Below, piece after piece: positions 35,127 through 43,777 of a stretch of 64,000 bases of DNA; position 1 is the stretch's first letter; each line of letters opens with the position of its first letter. This DNA is from JABWBD01 sp040768665 (lineage in GTDB: Bacteria > Planctomycetota > Planctomycetia > Pirellulales > Thermoguttaceae). Under the pieces are notes generated by a model that saw only the letters and a list, made by a program, of their open reading frames with translations, searched no databases and was not told where the DNA came from. The stretch covers positions 62,001 through 126,000 of the forward strand of contig JAXGMN010000026.1 in assembly GCA_040768665.1 (NCBI GenBank), written 5' to 3'. A program made the translations under genes and the position numbers.

Positions 35127-36329
35127 GTGGATATTTCCATGATAGCACTCAACCGGATGGTCGAAGACAAGATGGCCGAGGACAAAGCCTATCGCGAAGG
35201 ATTTCGGAAACGGGGCAGGCCGGTCGTATCCGACGGACGTGCCCTCTCCGATGAGGCCCTGCTGGCCAAACTTTGCTCGTTGGGTTTCGATGTCGACCGG
35301 GACCGGCTCCTGCAGCTCTTCCCCCGCTACGCATCCGCGGAACAGATGAGCGAAGCCATGATCGCCGACGCGAGGCCCGATCTAAAGGGCTTCGACGAGG
35401 ATTGGCCCTGGATCGCGCTGGTCTGCCTGTGGGAGCGATGGCAGCCGCATTTGCCCAGCATGGAGCTGATCGACGACAAGATGCAGGCGGGCTACCGGGC
35501 GCTGGAAGCAGAAGACAGCGTTAAGGCGTCGCGCATCTGGCTGGAAACCTGGCAAGATATCCTCGGTTTCATGGACCGAGCCGGGCTCCAGTCGCTCGAC
35601 GATTTCGACCGCCAGTTCCGCGGCTCGCAGGCCGTATTCAACTGGATCCAGGATTTCGAGATCGAATTGCACAACGCCGGCCTTGACGACCCACAGTTCT
35701 TCCATCAGCGGGTCGCGCTGTGCAAGACGGTCCTTGACCGCTTCTCCGAGGGCGACTTGCCCATGGGCGGTTTCAAAACGGGTATGGCGGATGCCTACGC
35801 CATGCTCGGCGACCTGGAAACGGCCGATCGCCTGTACCTTGCCTGGCTCGACGAAAAGCCGCGGTGGGGCTGGGGTTGGATCGGGTGGGCGGACTGTTAC
35901 TGGTTTTCCCGTGGGGAGGCCAAGAATCCGGAGAAAGCCATACAGATCCTCAAGCGAGGGTTAGCTGTCTCCGGCGTCGACGACCGACACGATATCCTGG
36001 AGCGGTTGGCGGATGTTTATGAGGAACAAGGCATGACGCAAGAAGCGCAAGCCATTCGCCAGCAGATCAATCGGCCTCGGCCCGCGAGGAAAGCCACGAT
36101 GACCCGCGGCCCCGGCTCCCTACAAACGAAGACTACTTACGACTTCGGCGAGGAAGGGCTTCCCTTGGAGCAATTCTCGGAATTCTCGGAATCTTCGCGG
36201 TCGGCCGCACCTGCCCGCTCGGAGCCCACCGGGCCGCCGTCGAAAGCCGGACGGAACGATCCCTGCCCGTGCGGCAGCGGCAAGAAATACAAGAAGTGTT
36301 GCGGCAAGCCGGGGCGGGGAGTCAAGTGA
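35127..36329 (+). CDS. SEC-C motif protein with helical repeat body
   Basis: This 400-residue cytoplasmic protein ends in a SEC-C zinc-binding motif, NDPCPCGSGKKYKKCC, the same module found at the C-terminus of SecA. The body is helical, with TPR-like helices around residues 230-340 (AYAMLGDLETADRLYLAW, then AIQILKRGLAVSGV). The start is uncertain: GTG at 35127 has AAGGAG 6 nt upstream and is chosen here, while ATG codons at 35100 and 35139 are alternatives. It is transcribed away from the methyltransferase/propeller gene. The function of such stand-alone SEC-C proteins is unknown; binding to ribosomes or chaperones is only inferred. Confidence 0.82.
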   Translation: MDISMIALNRMVEDKMAEDKAYREGFRKRGRPVVSDGRALSDEALLAKLCSLGFDVDRDRLLQLFPRYASAEQMSEAMIADARPDLKGFDEDWPWIALVCLWERWQPHLPSMELIDDKMQAGYRALEAEDSVKASRIWLETWQDILGFMDRAGLQSLDDFDRQFRGSQAVFNWIQDFEIELHNAGLDDPQFFHQRVALCKTVLDRFSEGDLPMGGFKTGMADAYAMLGDLETADRLYLAWLDEKPRWGWGWIGWADCYWFSRGEAKNPEKAIQILKRGLAVSGVDDRHDILERLADVYEEQGMTQEAQAIRQQINRPRPARKATMTRGPGSLQTKTTYDFGEEGLPLEQFSEFSESSRSAAPARSEPTGPPSKAGRNDPCPCGSGKKYKKCCGKPGRGVK

Positions 36330-36339
36330 CGGTCGCGCG

Positions 36340-36435
36340 GTGGTTGGGGAGTTCTCGCGCGGCTGTCCCCACCGGTGCACGTACTGTGGCCAGTGGTCGT
36401 TTGACAGCGGTGGCGGTATCGTGTCTCGGCCGACC
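36340..36435 (+). pseudogene. Relic of a B12-binding-type radical SAM gene
   Basis: Just after the SEC-C gene, one frame reads EFSRGCPHRCTYCGQWSF, including a complete radical SAM cysteine motif (C-x3-C-x2-C) in the context seen in BchE/HpnJ-type enzymes. After SF, the family-like RWRYR continues only in another frame. No start, upstream domain or downstream barrel is present. It looks like a small leftover of a deleted gene. The match is short, so confidence is limited. Confidence 0.42.
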
Positions 36436-36600
36436 ACGGAGATTGGCTGCCTGCCCTGCTGTTCCAATAAAGGCATGATTGCATGTCTGCCGTTCCTGCT
36501 GGCGGAACTGGCTCAAGGCGGCTGGTTGTGATGTTCAGTGGTTTCCGAACTTGCCGGGGCACGCAATCAGGGATATGCTTTGCGCAGGAGGAAATAAGCC

Positions 36601-37371
36601 ATGTCTTCGCCATTTCCCGGCATGAATCCCTACTTGGAGCAAGAGGATGCGTGGCATGATTTCCACGAGCGATTCATGCCTGCGACCGCGGACCGGCTCG
36701 CCGCGCAGGTCGACCCGCGGTATATCGTCAAGATCGACGAGCATATCTATGTCCATGAACTGTCTGGCGAGCAACGGCAGTTCTTGGGACGGGCCGATGT
36801 CGCAGTCGCCCAGCGCTCGCCTGCTGCCAACGCTGCCGCCGCAACCCCAGTTCTGGCAGCGCCAGTCGAAGGCTACCTGCCGGCTGTGGATGTCGAGCGC
36901 TTGTCGTTTGTCGAAATCCGCGATCGACGCAATCGGCAGTTGATCACTCTGATCGAGCTATTGAGCCCGTCGAACAAACGCCCCGGCGGGGATCGAGACC
37001 AGTACCTGGCTAAACGCAACGAGATTCTCGCCAGCGCGGTGCACTTCGTGGAGATTGATTTGCTGCGCGGCGGCCGAAGGATGCCGGTGGAGAATTTGCC
37101 GTCGTGCCACTACTATGTGCTGGTGAGCCGCCACGAGACGCGTCCACGGATCGGCCTCTGGCCGCTCAGCCTCCGCGAACGGCTCCCTCTCATTCCGATC
37201 CCGCTTCGCGCCCCCGACCCGGACGCGCAAATCGATCTTCAGGAGGTGCTTGACGACATCTACGGAAAGGCTCGGTACGAGACCTACATCTACGACGAAC
37301 TCCCTGACCCGCCGCTTTCGCCCAACGACGAGGCGTGGGCACTCGAATTCGTGCCGCCGCGGCCATCGTGA
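36601..37371 (+). CDS. DUF4058 family protein
   Basis: This 256-residue cytoplasmic protein begins PFPGMNPYLEQEDAWHDFHE, the hallmark N-terminus of DUF4058 proteins common in Cyanobacteria and Planctomycetota. It continues with FVEIRDRRNRQLITLIELLS, SPSNKRPGGDRDQYLAKRNE and FVEIDLLRGGRRMP. The E-L-L-S-P-S-N-K and E-I-D-L-L-R segments give the family a nuclease-like (PD-D/E-K) appearance, which is an inference. A second DUF4058 protein is encoded at 39081-39839 on the other strand. The function of the family is unknown. Confidence 0.88.
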   Translation: MSSPFPGMNPYLEQEDAWHDFHERFMPATADRLAAQVDPRYIVKIDEHIYVHELSGEQRQFLGRADVAVAQRSPAANAAAATPVLAAPVEGYLPAVDVERLSFVEIRDRRNRQLITLIELLSPSNKRPGGDRDQYLAKRNEILASAVHFVEIDLLRGGRRMPVENLPSCHYYVLVSRHETRPRIGLWPLSLRERLPLIPIPLRAPDPDAQIDLQEVLDDIYGKARYETYIYDELPDPPLSPNDEAWALEFVPPRPS

Positions 37372-37510
37372 GACCCGCTCGTTTGCCGATCTTCGCGGCG
37401 TTTCCCCGAGTCTGTCCATGAGGATACGGCGTGGCCGGTGGCGGTTCCATTGGATTGCGGCCGATCGGGGGCTTTCGTGACCGCAATGTGCGCTAAGCTC
37501 TCGTTCTGGT

Positions 37511-38821
37511 TTACCATTCGGCCAACGTCGTCCCGTCGGGAGTTACGAGGAACAGGCGATCCGTGATGGGATAGTCGGACGTTTCGAAATCCTTGCGGAC
37601 CAATTGCTGAGCCGAGCGCCTCAGTTCTTTGTTGTTGGGGAAGAGTATCAGTGCGTCGCGCGACGGGATCGCCGCGATGAACGGCCCACCCAGCGACCCG
37701 GCAAACTGTTCGTAGAGGCCGGGATTCAGCAGTCGGCTCGCCTCCATGTTGTCGCCCGCCACCACCATCACAAACGGCAAGGCTTCCGCGGGCAGTTCAG
37801 GGCTCTCGGCTTTTGTGTCCAGCCTGGCAAGATTGGCGACGGCAAGTTGGTGCAGGTCTTCCCGCCCCAGTCCCCAACGCTTCAGGTCGGGTTCCGTAAT
37901 GTACCGAAAGCCCTTCGGGATGCGAATCACATAGACAACGCTCAGATTCGCCAGCCACTCGGCTTTCACCAATCGGCCTTCCTCTCCGCCCAAAGAGTCC
38001 GGACGAATGAAAGGGAAGATTTCGTCGCGCACGTCGCAAAGTTGCTCGTTGCCGAGTTGATTGAAGTACAACACCTTGACGGCCGACTCAACGAAGTCGT
38101 CCGTGAGCTCTTCCCAGTTACTCGGGGACCTCGCAATTCGGGCCATGAGATTGCCGAGCGGAATCTTGCGAGTCCGGCCTTTGAATTCGTACTCCTCCAA
38201 CCGATATTCCTCATCGGGATATTCTTCCCTCAGCTTTCTCAGCAGCCGCGTAATCGACTTGTTGGCTACGGCTTCCATTTCGCGCGGGATGCGGAACGTT
38301 GACAGCATGCGTTCGAAGATCGGACTCCAACGGTGCCCTTCGCCGTCCGGGAAGTATGTGGAGAGGCCCAGAAAGATATCGCAGGCGGCGACGAACCAAT
38401 AATGTCCGTCCAGCCCCTTCTGGTTGCGGTCGGCTTTCATGGCGAAGTGAGGAATCGTGGCATCCCGCCGAGGATTCACCGCGTTGGCCCTGGCAAATAA
38501 CGTCTCACAAAGCTCGACTGCCTTCGGGCTCTCCACAATGAGGTCCGTATCGATCGAGTACGGCAGGATGTAACACGACAGTGCCACGTCGTCGCGATCG
38601 ACGGGCCTGAAACCAATGGATCGCGAGTCGTCTTCGATCGTGTGGGTCCAATCCGAAGGGAATTCGATTTGGAAGACTTTCTTGGGGTGCTCGAACAAGG
38701 TGTAATCGCCCCGCGGCGTCAAGCGAGCCTGGAGCGCAAATCCCTTCTTTTTTCGTTTCGGGAGGGACTTCTCGCTCCGCAGTGGACGCTGCTTTCGGTT
38801 GCGATTCGATCGCCTGGCCAT
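37511..38821 (-). CDS. DUF1444-like protein with basic N-terminus
   Basis: This 436-residue cytoplasmic protein begins with a very basic, disordered stretch (RRSNRNRKQRPLRSEKSLPK) and then an alpha/beta body. The C-terminal half (VYVIRIPKGFRYITEPDLKR, then WGLGREDLHQLAVANL and PFVMVVAGDNMEASRLL) resembles the DUF1444/YtpP-YtpQ type. Start codon choice is between GTG 38830 and ATG 38821. The ATG is used because neither has a clear ribosome binding site. A possible 48-codon gene ends 16 bp upstream. Function is unknown. Confidence 0.8.
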   Translation of the reverse strand: MARRSNRNRKQRPLRSEKSLPKRKKKGFALQARLTPRGDYTLFEHPKKVFQIEFPSDWTHTIEDDSRSIGFRPVDRDDVALSCYILPYSIDTDLIVESPKAVELCETLFARANAVNPRRDATIPHFAMKADRNQKGLDGHYWFVAACDIFLGLSTYFPDGEGHRWSPIFERMLSTFRIPREMEAVANKSITRLLRKLREEYPDEEYRLEEYEFKGRTRKIPLGNLMARIARSPSNWEELTDDFVESAVKVLYFNQLGNEQLCDVRDEIFPFIRPDSLGGEEGRLVKAEWLANLSVVYVIRIPKGFRYITEPDLKRWGLGREDLHQLAVANLARLDTKAESPELPAEALPFVMVVAGDNMEASRLLNPGLYEQFAGSLGGPFIAAIPSRDALILFPNNKELRRSAQQLVRKDFETSDYPITDRLFLVTPDGTTLAEW

Positions 38822-38837
38822 GGTTTTCACCCGTCGC

Positions 38838-38984
38838 TCAAGGAGAGTTCAAGTTGCGAATGGACTCAATTCGCTCTTCCAAATCGGCAATATAGTATTC
38901 TCGCCAGTGCGGGTCGTCCGAACCCTCGCCATGCGGCAATTCGACCACGAGAAACTGACCGTCTACCCTGTAGTTTCCAAACAT
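38838..38984 (-). CDS. Possible 48-residue small protein
   Basis: A short frame (MFGNYRVDGQFLVVELPHGE onward, ending ADLEERIESIRNLNSP) has a composition like a real soluble protein and ends 16 bp before the DUF1444-like gene on the same strand, so it could be the first gene of that unit. No strong ribosome binding site is seen, and the region just upstream is a palindromic repeat. It is unrecognised and may not be translated. Confidence 0.4.
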   Translation of the reverse strand: MFGNYRVDGQFLVVELPHGEGSDDPHWREYYIADLEERIESIRNLNSP

Positions 38985-38987
38985 CGT

Positions 38988-39006
38988 CCCACCGACGCGG
39001 GGTCGG
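38988..39006. repeat. Palindromic 19-mer shared with 30114-30132
   Basis: CCCACCGACGCGGGGTCGG is the exact reverse complement of 30114-30132. The motif contains a CCGAC/GTCGG palindrome. Here it stands alone without the 24-bp inverted ends found around the other copy. Confidence 0.65.
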
Positions 39007-39080
39007 TTGTGACGTTTTCTGTTCGGGGATTAAGACTATCTATTCAACCTTCCAAGAGGCGCGTCCCAATCCTGTCGTGC

Positions 39081-39839
39081 TCAGTTTTCCAACTCATCCG
39101 TCCAGCGTTTGGGTACGCCGCCAAACGCATCCATGTAGGTCGGTTCAAGCGGCACCGGGATGTAGCGGCCCGGCTGGAGAAATAGAGGCATTTCCGGCAA
39201 CGGGGTGCGGCATGCGACCGGTTCGACAAAGGCGCGCTTCAGTTCGCCGGCCGAATACGACGCAAGCGTGAGTCGCAGATCCGGCGGAAGCCTGAAACCA
39301 GTGTCCTCGATCTCCGACCAAATAGCGCCATGAATCCCTTCTGGATCACGCGATCCCGGAGGAAACAGATCGACAACCATCAGATGGATGCCGGCTTCCA
39401 GCAACTCCAGGGCTTTTTCCACAAACGCTCGCAGTGCATGCCGGCTTGATTTGTTGCCGGGTGAGACAATCTCGACGATCGCCACCACTCTGTCGCCGCT
39501 CTTGTGGCGAACGGCAATTCGGCTCCGCTTTCGCGCGTAGCGCTCGCGTTCGGAAGTGAGCGTGAAACGGACATTGGGCGGAGCAGTGCTCAGAGCGATT
39601 CCGCCGCCATCGTCCACATCCGCCGGGGACGTGCCGCCATCCGAATGTAACGGTCTCGAGCCAACGCTCTCCAAGGTCAATACGTCGGGGATCGGGCCGC
39701 CCGTGATCTGTTCGGCCAGCGCGTAATAGTGGGGTGGAAGGAGGCCGGCATTCAGTGCGCGTTTGATCGTCGAGATCCACTCGTGGTGGAAATCGTGAAA
39801 GATGCCGGCGTCCACACGAGTCCAGTCGTGAATCGGCAT
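39081..39839 (-). CDS. DUF4058 family protein (MPIHDWTRVDAG type)
   Basis: This 252-residue cytoplasmic protein begins MPIHDWTRVDAGIFHDFHHE, the usual start of a planctomycete subgroup of DUF4058. The central IVEIVSPGNKSSRHALRAFV and MVVDLFPPGSRDP correspond to the E-x-x-SP-x-NK and D-L segments of the family. It is distant from the other DUF4058 protein in the window (36601-37371), and the two sit on opposite strands around the DUF1444-like gene. Function is unknown. Confidence 0.87.
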   Translation of the reverse strand: MPIHDWTRVDAGIFHDFHHEWISTIKRALNAGLLPPHYYALAEQITGGPIPDVLTLESVGSRPLHSDGGTSPADVDDGGGIALSTAPPNVRFTLTSERERYARKRSRIAVRHKSGDRVVAIVEIVSPGNKSSRHALRAFVEKALELLEAGIHLMVVDLFPPGSRDPEGIHGAIWSEIEDTGFRLPPDLRLTLASYSAGELKRAFVEPVACRTPLPEMPLFLQPGRYIPVPLEPTYMDAFGGVPKRWTDELEN

Positions 39840-39917
39840 GGCATGGATCTTCCGGCTTTAGGGGAGGGGACCTTAGTCTATCCATTATACGTAGGCCGTT
39901 GCGCGCGACAAAGCCAC

Positions 39918-40038
39918 GTAACCGTTCACGGGGCGGAAGGGGGGGACAGGTCCACGTTTTCGGCCAAGTCGTTGACGCCAAAACACTCGAGTTGGCCGAA
40001 ATTGCGGCCAGTCCCCGGCCGCGGGCGTAAACGGTTAC
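39918..40038. mobile_element. Nested inverted-repeat element (MITE-like)
   Basis: The outer ends GTAACCGTTCACG (39918-39930) and CGTAAACGGTTAC (40026-40038) are inverted repeats with 12 of 13 matches. A second, inner imperfect pair lies at 39942-39967 and 39992-40016, sharing GGGGAC and TTTCGGCCAA. The right end stops 3 bp short of the stop codon of the metallo-hydrolase gene. One outer end recurs at 2811-2824. The element has no coding capacity. Confidence 0.6.
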
Positions 40039-40040
40039 CG

Positions 40041-40826
40041 TTAAAGCAAGCTCGAAGGGGTCGCCCGGGCGACCAAGGTTGCCTGATAGCGGCTGGCAAC
40101 GTGTACGTGCAGTTCGTCGCCGAGCACCTCGCGGTGGGTTTGCAGGGCCAGTGCGGGGCTGTTGTTCTGCTCGGAGAGATGCCCCAGGCAGAGCCACTTG
40201 AGGCGGCTGCCCGCCGAGCGGGAGACCAACTCGGCGGCTTCGCGATTGGAGAGGTGTCCGCCCGGGCCGCGGATTCGCCGCTGGAGGAACGGCGGGTACG
40301 GCCCCCGCTCGAGCATCGCGGGATCGTAGTTGCTTTCCAGCACGGCTCCATCGAGCGAGCCGATGATCGACCCCAGCTCGCCGAACACGTGGCCCAAGTC
40401 GGTGAGAATCCCGATTCGCTCGTGCCCGTCGTCGACGACGTACGCCACGCCCTCGGTGCCGTCATGCGGCGTCGGCACGGTCTCCACTCGGACTCCGGAA
40501 AAGTACAGGCTCTCTCCCGGGCGGAAGTGAAAGAGATGGCTGATTTTTCCAAGTCGGCAACGCCGCGCCGCGGCCGTGTAGGACCCGGCGGTCGTCCAAA
40601 TCGGCATTCCGAACTTCCGCTGAAAAATCCCCATCGAGCGGCAGTGGTCGGAATGGTCGTGGGAGACCAACAGTGCGTCGACCCGGGTGATGTCGCGACC
40701 ATATTCCGCCAGGCGGTCCCGGGCCTGGCAGCCGCTGATCCCTGCATCGAACAGCAGTCGGACGCCGCCGGCCTCGACATAGATGGAGTTTCCGTTGCTG
40801 CCCGACTGAAGGGAGAGAACAAACAT
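40041..40826 (-). CDS. MBL-fold metallo-hydrolase (YycJ/WalJ-like)
   Basis: This is a cytoplasmic metallo-beta-lactamase-fold hydrolase, 261 residues. The metal-binding motif is HDHSDH, followed by TPHDGTEG, GILTDLGH and an ExNYD motif (LESNYDPAML), which together match the YycJ/WalJ group of putative exonucleases/phosphodiesterases. The ATG at 40826 overlaps the stop of the RNase HII-like gene as TAATG, which suggests translational coupling; GGAG lies about 6 nt before it. An in-frame GTG at 40841 is an alternative. The pairing with an RNase H-type enzyme suggests a role in nucleic-acid turnover (inference). Confidence 0.9.
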   Translation of the reverse strand: MFVLSLQSGSNGNSIYVEAGGVRLLFDAGISGCQARDRLAEYGRDITRVDALLVSHDHSDHCRSMGIFQRKFGMPIWTTAGSYTAAARRCRLGKISHLFHFRPGESLYFSGVRVETVPTPHDGTEGVAYVVDDGHERIGILTDLGHVFGELGSIIGSLDGAVLESNYDPAMLERGPYPPFLQRRIRGPGGHLSNREAAELVSRSAGSRLKWLCLGHLSEQNNSPALALQTHREVLGDELHVHVASRYQATLVARATPSSLL

Positions 40827-41797
40827 TACCGGCTCCGCCACACCATGCGATCTTCAATTCCCAGCGCGGCCTGAGCCGTCGCAATCGCCTCTTTGAACCG
40901 CCGCGCGTCGCCCGGGTACCCGGCGGTACGGACCAGCCCCGGCACCCGCCCACACCAGTAGTCGTTGAGTGCTCGCATCGCCAATTCCCGAAGGTATTTC
41001 GACGCCATCGAGGCCAATGCGGCCGGCAAATAGCACTCCGCCCCAGTGCAAAATCGGACTTCCACCCTGCGCTCCGCAGGTCCGAACCGATAGACGCTCA
41101 GTTCGCGGGCCTCGCCGTAGATCTCCACCAGGGTTTCCGGAAAATGGTCGGCAAGGATCCGGCCGTATCGGTTCCGTCCGCCGTGCTTGTCGCAAACCAC
41201 TGCGATCGGGCCGCCGTCAACGGACGCCGCCAACTCGGCGACGAGGCCCAGGGTGACCTGCGAGAGCGATTCCCCTTTCGTCCCGTACCGGTCGACGAGG
41301 AGGTTGAACTGGTTTTCGAAAACAACGCGGCTACGCATCTCGACCAGGCGCACGCCGGCCGTGGCAAGGCCCTCGGAGAGGCGTCGGGCAGCCGCTGCCA
41401 ATTGGTCGAGATCGAGGTCGACGGGCACCGGCGCATCGTAGTCCGAGTACCAGACCAGCGCGTCGCGGTCGCAAACCGAATCGGGCGAGAGGGCCGACCA
41501 GGTTTCACGCCAGGTGGCCGGTCGCCTGCCGAGTGTTGCCAAGGCGGCCAGCACGCCTCGTTCCAGGTGCCGCAAACCTTTGCCCGGCTGGTAGAGGAGT
41601 TTCGAATCCGCCACGGCGATACGGCCGTCCGCAGAGCGATCGGATCGGTCCAGGGCGGGCGCCACGGTGTCGCGCAGTAGCTCATACAGGCCGCCGGCGT
41701 CAACGCCGTGGGGAAGCTGCCACAGCGTCGCCGAAATCACCAGCGGTCCCAGGTTGGGCCCGTACCCGGCTTCGTCCGTTCCAATCAGATAGGCCAT
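40826..41797 (-). CDS. RNase HII-like protein, longer than usual
   Basis: This is a probable ribonuclease H acting on RNA:DNA hybrids in the cytoplasm. The N-terminus MAYLIGTDEAGYGPNLGPLV carries the RNase HII D-E-A-G-x-G motif, and VADSKLLY provides the following D-S-K. At 323 residues it is over 100 longer than E. coli RNase HII, with an extended middle section that includes VVCDKHGGRNRYG, a likely second acidic site. The ATG at 41797 is preferred over upstream in-frame codons because the family starts here and AGGA is 5 nt upstream. The stop overlaps the start of the metallo-hydrolase gene. Confidence 0.85.
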   Translation of the reverse strand: MAYLIGTDEAGYGPNLGPLVISATLWQLPHGVDAGGLYELLRDTVAPALDRSDRSADGRIAVADSKLLYQPGKGLRHLERGVLAALATLGRRPATWRETWSALSPDSVCDRDALVWYSDYDAPVPVDLDLDQLAAAARRLSEGLATAGVRLVEMRSRVVFENQFNLLVDRYGTKGESLSQVTLGLVAELAASVDGGPIAVVCDKHGGRNRYGRILADHFPETLVEIYGEARELSVYRFGPAERRVEVRFCTGAECYLPAALASMASKYLRELAMRALNDYWCGRVPGLVRTAGYPGDARRFKEAIATAQAALGIEDRMVWRSR

Positions 41798-41910
41798 TGC
41801 GTCCTGCGCACGCTGTATTTCGACGATCCTGAAAACCCGCTGCATTCCGGCTGCCGCGACCGAGTCCGATGCCGGGCCACGGCAGCGCGTCGAAAGGAGC
41901 CGAAGGTGCT

Positions 41911-43164
41911 TCAATCCACGTCGTCGGGCATCAAGTGCTCGGTCGGGATGACACGCATCACCTCTTCCATGCTCGTCACGCCGGTGGCGACCTTCAGGAA
42001 GGCGGACCGCCGCAGGTCGAGCATTCCCTCTTCGACGGCCTTGCTGTGCAGATCTCGCGTGGAACGGCGATTGAAGATCATCCGGCGCATCTCCTTGGTG
42101 CCCCGAAGGACTTCGAACACGCCCGTGCGACTGACATATCCTTCGCGGTGGCAGTGATCGCAGCCGGGAGCGGAGTAAATCTGCTCGCCCTGGCCCGGCT
42201 CCAGCCATCGCTTGACCTCGTCGAACGTCTCCGGGGCACCGCTGAGGTCGTAGGCTACCTTGCAGTGGGGGCAGAGCGTTCGAAGCAATCGCTGGGTCAG
42301 GATTCCCAGAATGCTCGTCGAGAGGAAATGGGGGTGTACGCCGAAGGCCAGCATGCTGTCCACGGCCGCGGCGGCAATCGGAGCATGTAGCGTGGCCAAT
42401 ACCAGGTGGCCGCTGTTCGCCGCCCGAACCGCCGTGGCGGCCGTTACGTGATCGCGAATCTCCCCCACCATGATGACATCCGGCGACTGCCGCAGCACCG
42501 CGCGGAGCAGATCGGGAAAATCAACGTCGATCCTCGCATTGACCTGCGACTGGCGAATGCCCTCGAGCTCATACTCGATCGGATCTTCGATGGTGTTGAT
42601 CTTGCGCGACCCGTCGTTCAGCCAGCGGAGGCAAGCATAGAGAGTGGTCGTCTTGCCGGCCCCCGTGGGACCGGTTACCAGCACGAGGCCATTCGGCCTG
42701 TTCAACAGAGCGATAAGATCCTGGAGATCCTTCTGGTGAAATCCGAGCGTAGGCAGTTCCAGGCGATCCATTCCGTGCTCCAGGAGGCGGATACTCATAT
42801 CCTCTCCATAGAGCGTGGGAATCGTGTTCACGCGGAGGTCGACTTTCTCGCCGTCGTCGTGCTCGTAGACCCATCGTCCGTCCAAGGGGCGGCGCATTTG
42901 GGCCACGTCCATTTCCGCCATGGCCTTGACGTGCGTGACGTACCGGCGGCCTTCCTCTTTGGATACCTCGGCCACCGGCTTAATGATCCCCAGGTGGCGG
43001 ACGAAAACCCCTAGTTTATCACGGTCAATATTGAAAAACAGATCGCTGGCAGGAAGGGCGATTGCATAGCGGATCAATTCGGCCACGGCATCTTCCGTCG
43101 CCAGATCTTCAAGATTGGCCAACTCGATCGGCTGGAAATCGGGCTTCTGCGGATGTTCCTTCAC
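41911..43164 (-). CDS. GspE/PilB-type secretion or pilus ATPase
   Basis: This hexameric ATPase powers type II secretion or type IV pilus-like assembly at the inner-membrane face, 417 residues. Walker A is GPTGAGKTTT, the Asp box is IEDPIEYELEG, Walker B is VIMVGEIRD, and the His box is ATLHAP. A tetracysteine zinc module is present (CPHCKVAY then GCDHCHREGY), which is typical of GspE/PilB rather than PilT. It lacks the ~150-residue N1 domain of full GspE, so it is a short form. Its GTG start overlaps the stop of the STAS gene (GTGA). No other secretion genes are in the window. Confidence 0.92.
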   Translation of the reverse strand: MKEHPQKPDFQPIELANLEDLATEDAVAELIRYAIALPASDLFFNIDRDKLGVFVRHLGIIKPVAEVSKEEGRRYVTHVKAMAEMDVAQMRRPLDGRWVYEHDDGEKVDLRVNTIPTLYGEDMSIRLLEHGMDRLELPTLGFHQKDLQDLIALLNRPNGLVLVTGPTGAGKTTTLYACLRWLNDGSRKINTIEDPIEYELEGIRQSQVNARIDVDFPDLLRAVLRQSPDVIMVGEIRDHVTAATAVRAANSGHLVLATLHAPIAAAAVDSMLAFGVHPHFLSTSILGILTQRLLRTLCPHCKVAYDLSGAPETFDEVKRWLEPGQGEQIYSAPGCDHCHREGYVSRTGVFEVLRGTKEMRRMIFNRRSTRDLHSKAVEEGMLDLRRSAFLKVATGVTSMEEVMRVIPTEHLMPDDVD

Positions 43165-43514
43165 GTACTGCCTCCTCGCGCCATTGCCACGGCGTCGCGT
43201 TCGGTCTCGGCCAGTTCGAGCACCCGATCCAGACGCATAATCTTGATCACATCGCTGACCACAGGTGGAGCACTATGTAGAATCAGCCTTCCTCCGGCCG
43301 ATTCAAACTCTCTCCGGGAAGCGACCAGCCAACTCAGCCCACTGGAGCCGACATGGCTGGAGCCGGACAAGTCGAGAAGCACGCACCGCCGGTAGCACTC
43401 CGGCCCCACCGCCCGGTTAATCGGGTCGTCTTTGACGATGCCCTCCTGCACGATTCGGCCTTCCGCCCGTAATCGAACCAGATCTCCGTCATCCGACACC
43501 CTGCTGATAAGCAT
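43161..43514 (-). CDS. STAS-domain anti-sigma factor antagonist-like protein
   Basis: This 117-residue single STAS domain resembles SpoIIAA/RsbV anti-anti-sigma factors. The phospho-acceptor region is VLLDLSGSSHVGSSGLSWLV, with the serine in SSG expected to be the target of an anti-sigma kinase. No kinase or sigma gene is nearby. The gene overlaps the start of the GspE-type ATPase gene by 4 nt, so both are translated together. This links a partner-switching module to a secretion/pilus motor, an unusual pairing that suggests post-translational control of assembly (inference). Confidence 0.88.
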   Translation of the reverse strand: MLISRVSDDGDLVRLRAEGRIVQEGIVKDDPINRAVGPECYRRCVLLDLSGSSHVGSSGLSWLVASRREFESAGGRLILHSAPPVVSDVIKIMRLDRVLELAETERDAVAMARGGST

Positions 43515-43777
43515 TGCTGGCTGCTCCAGGTGGAAGGCGAAACCATCGCCGCGTATTATGGCAGGTTAACCGATCAGCGTCAGCAGGCCAATTACCGGGT
43601 CGGGTCATTTTGGGCCAAGAAGACCCTGCGACGGCCAGCTAAACGGTGGGTGCGACTCCGCACTTTAGAGCGGATCTTTTCATGCTTTCGCTCCCGCTGG
43701 GCTTGGGTTAGAATGGGAAATGCCGTTGCCGTTGGATTAATGCAGTCAGGCCCCGCACGCAGAGGATTTCAAGCGAC

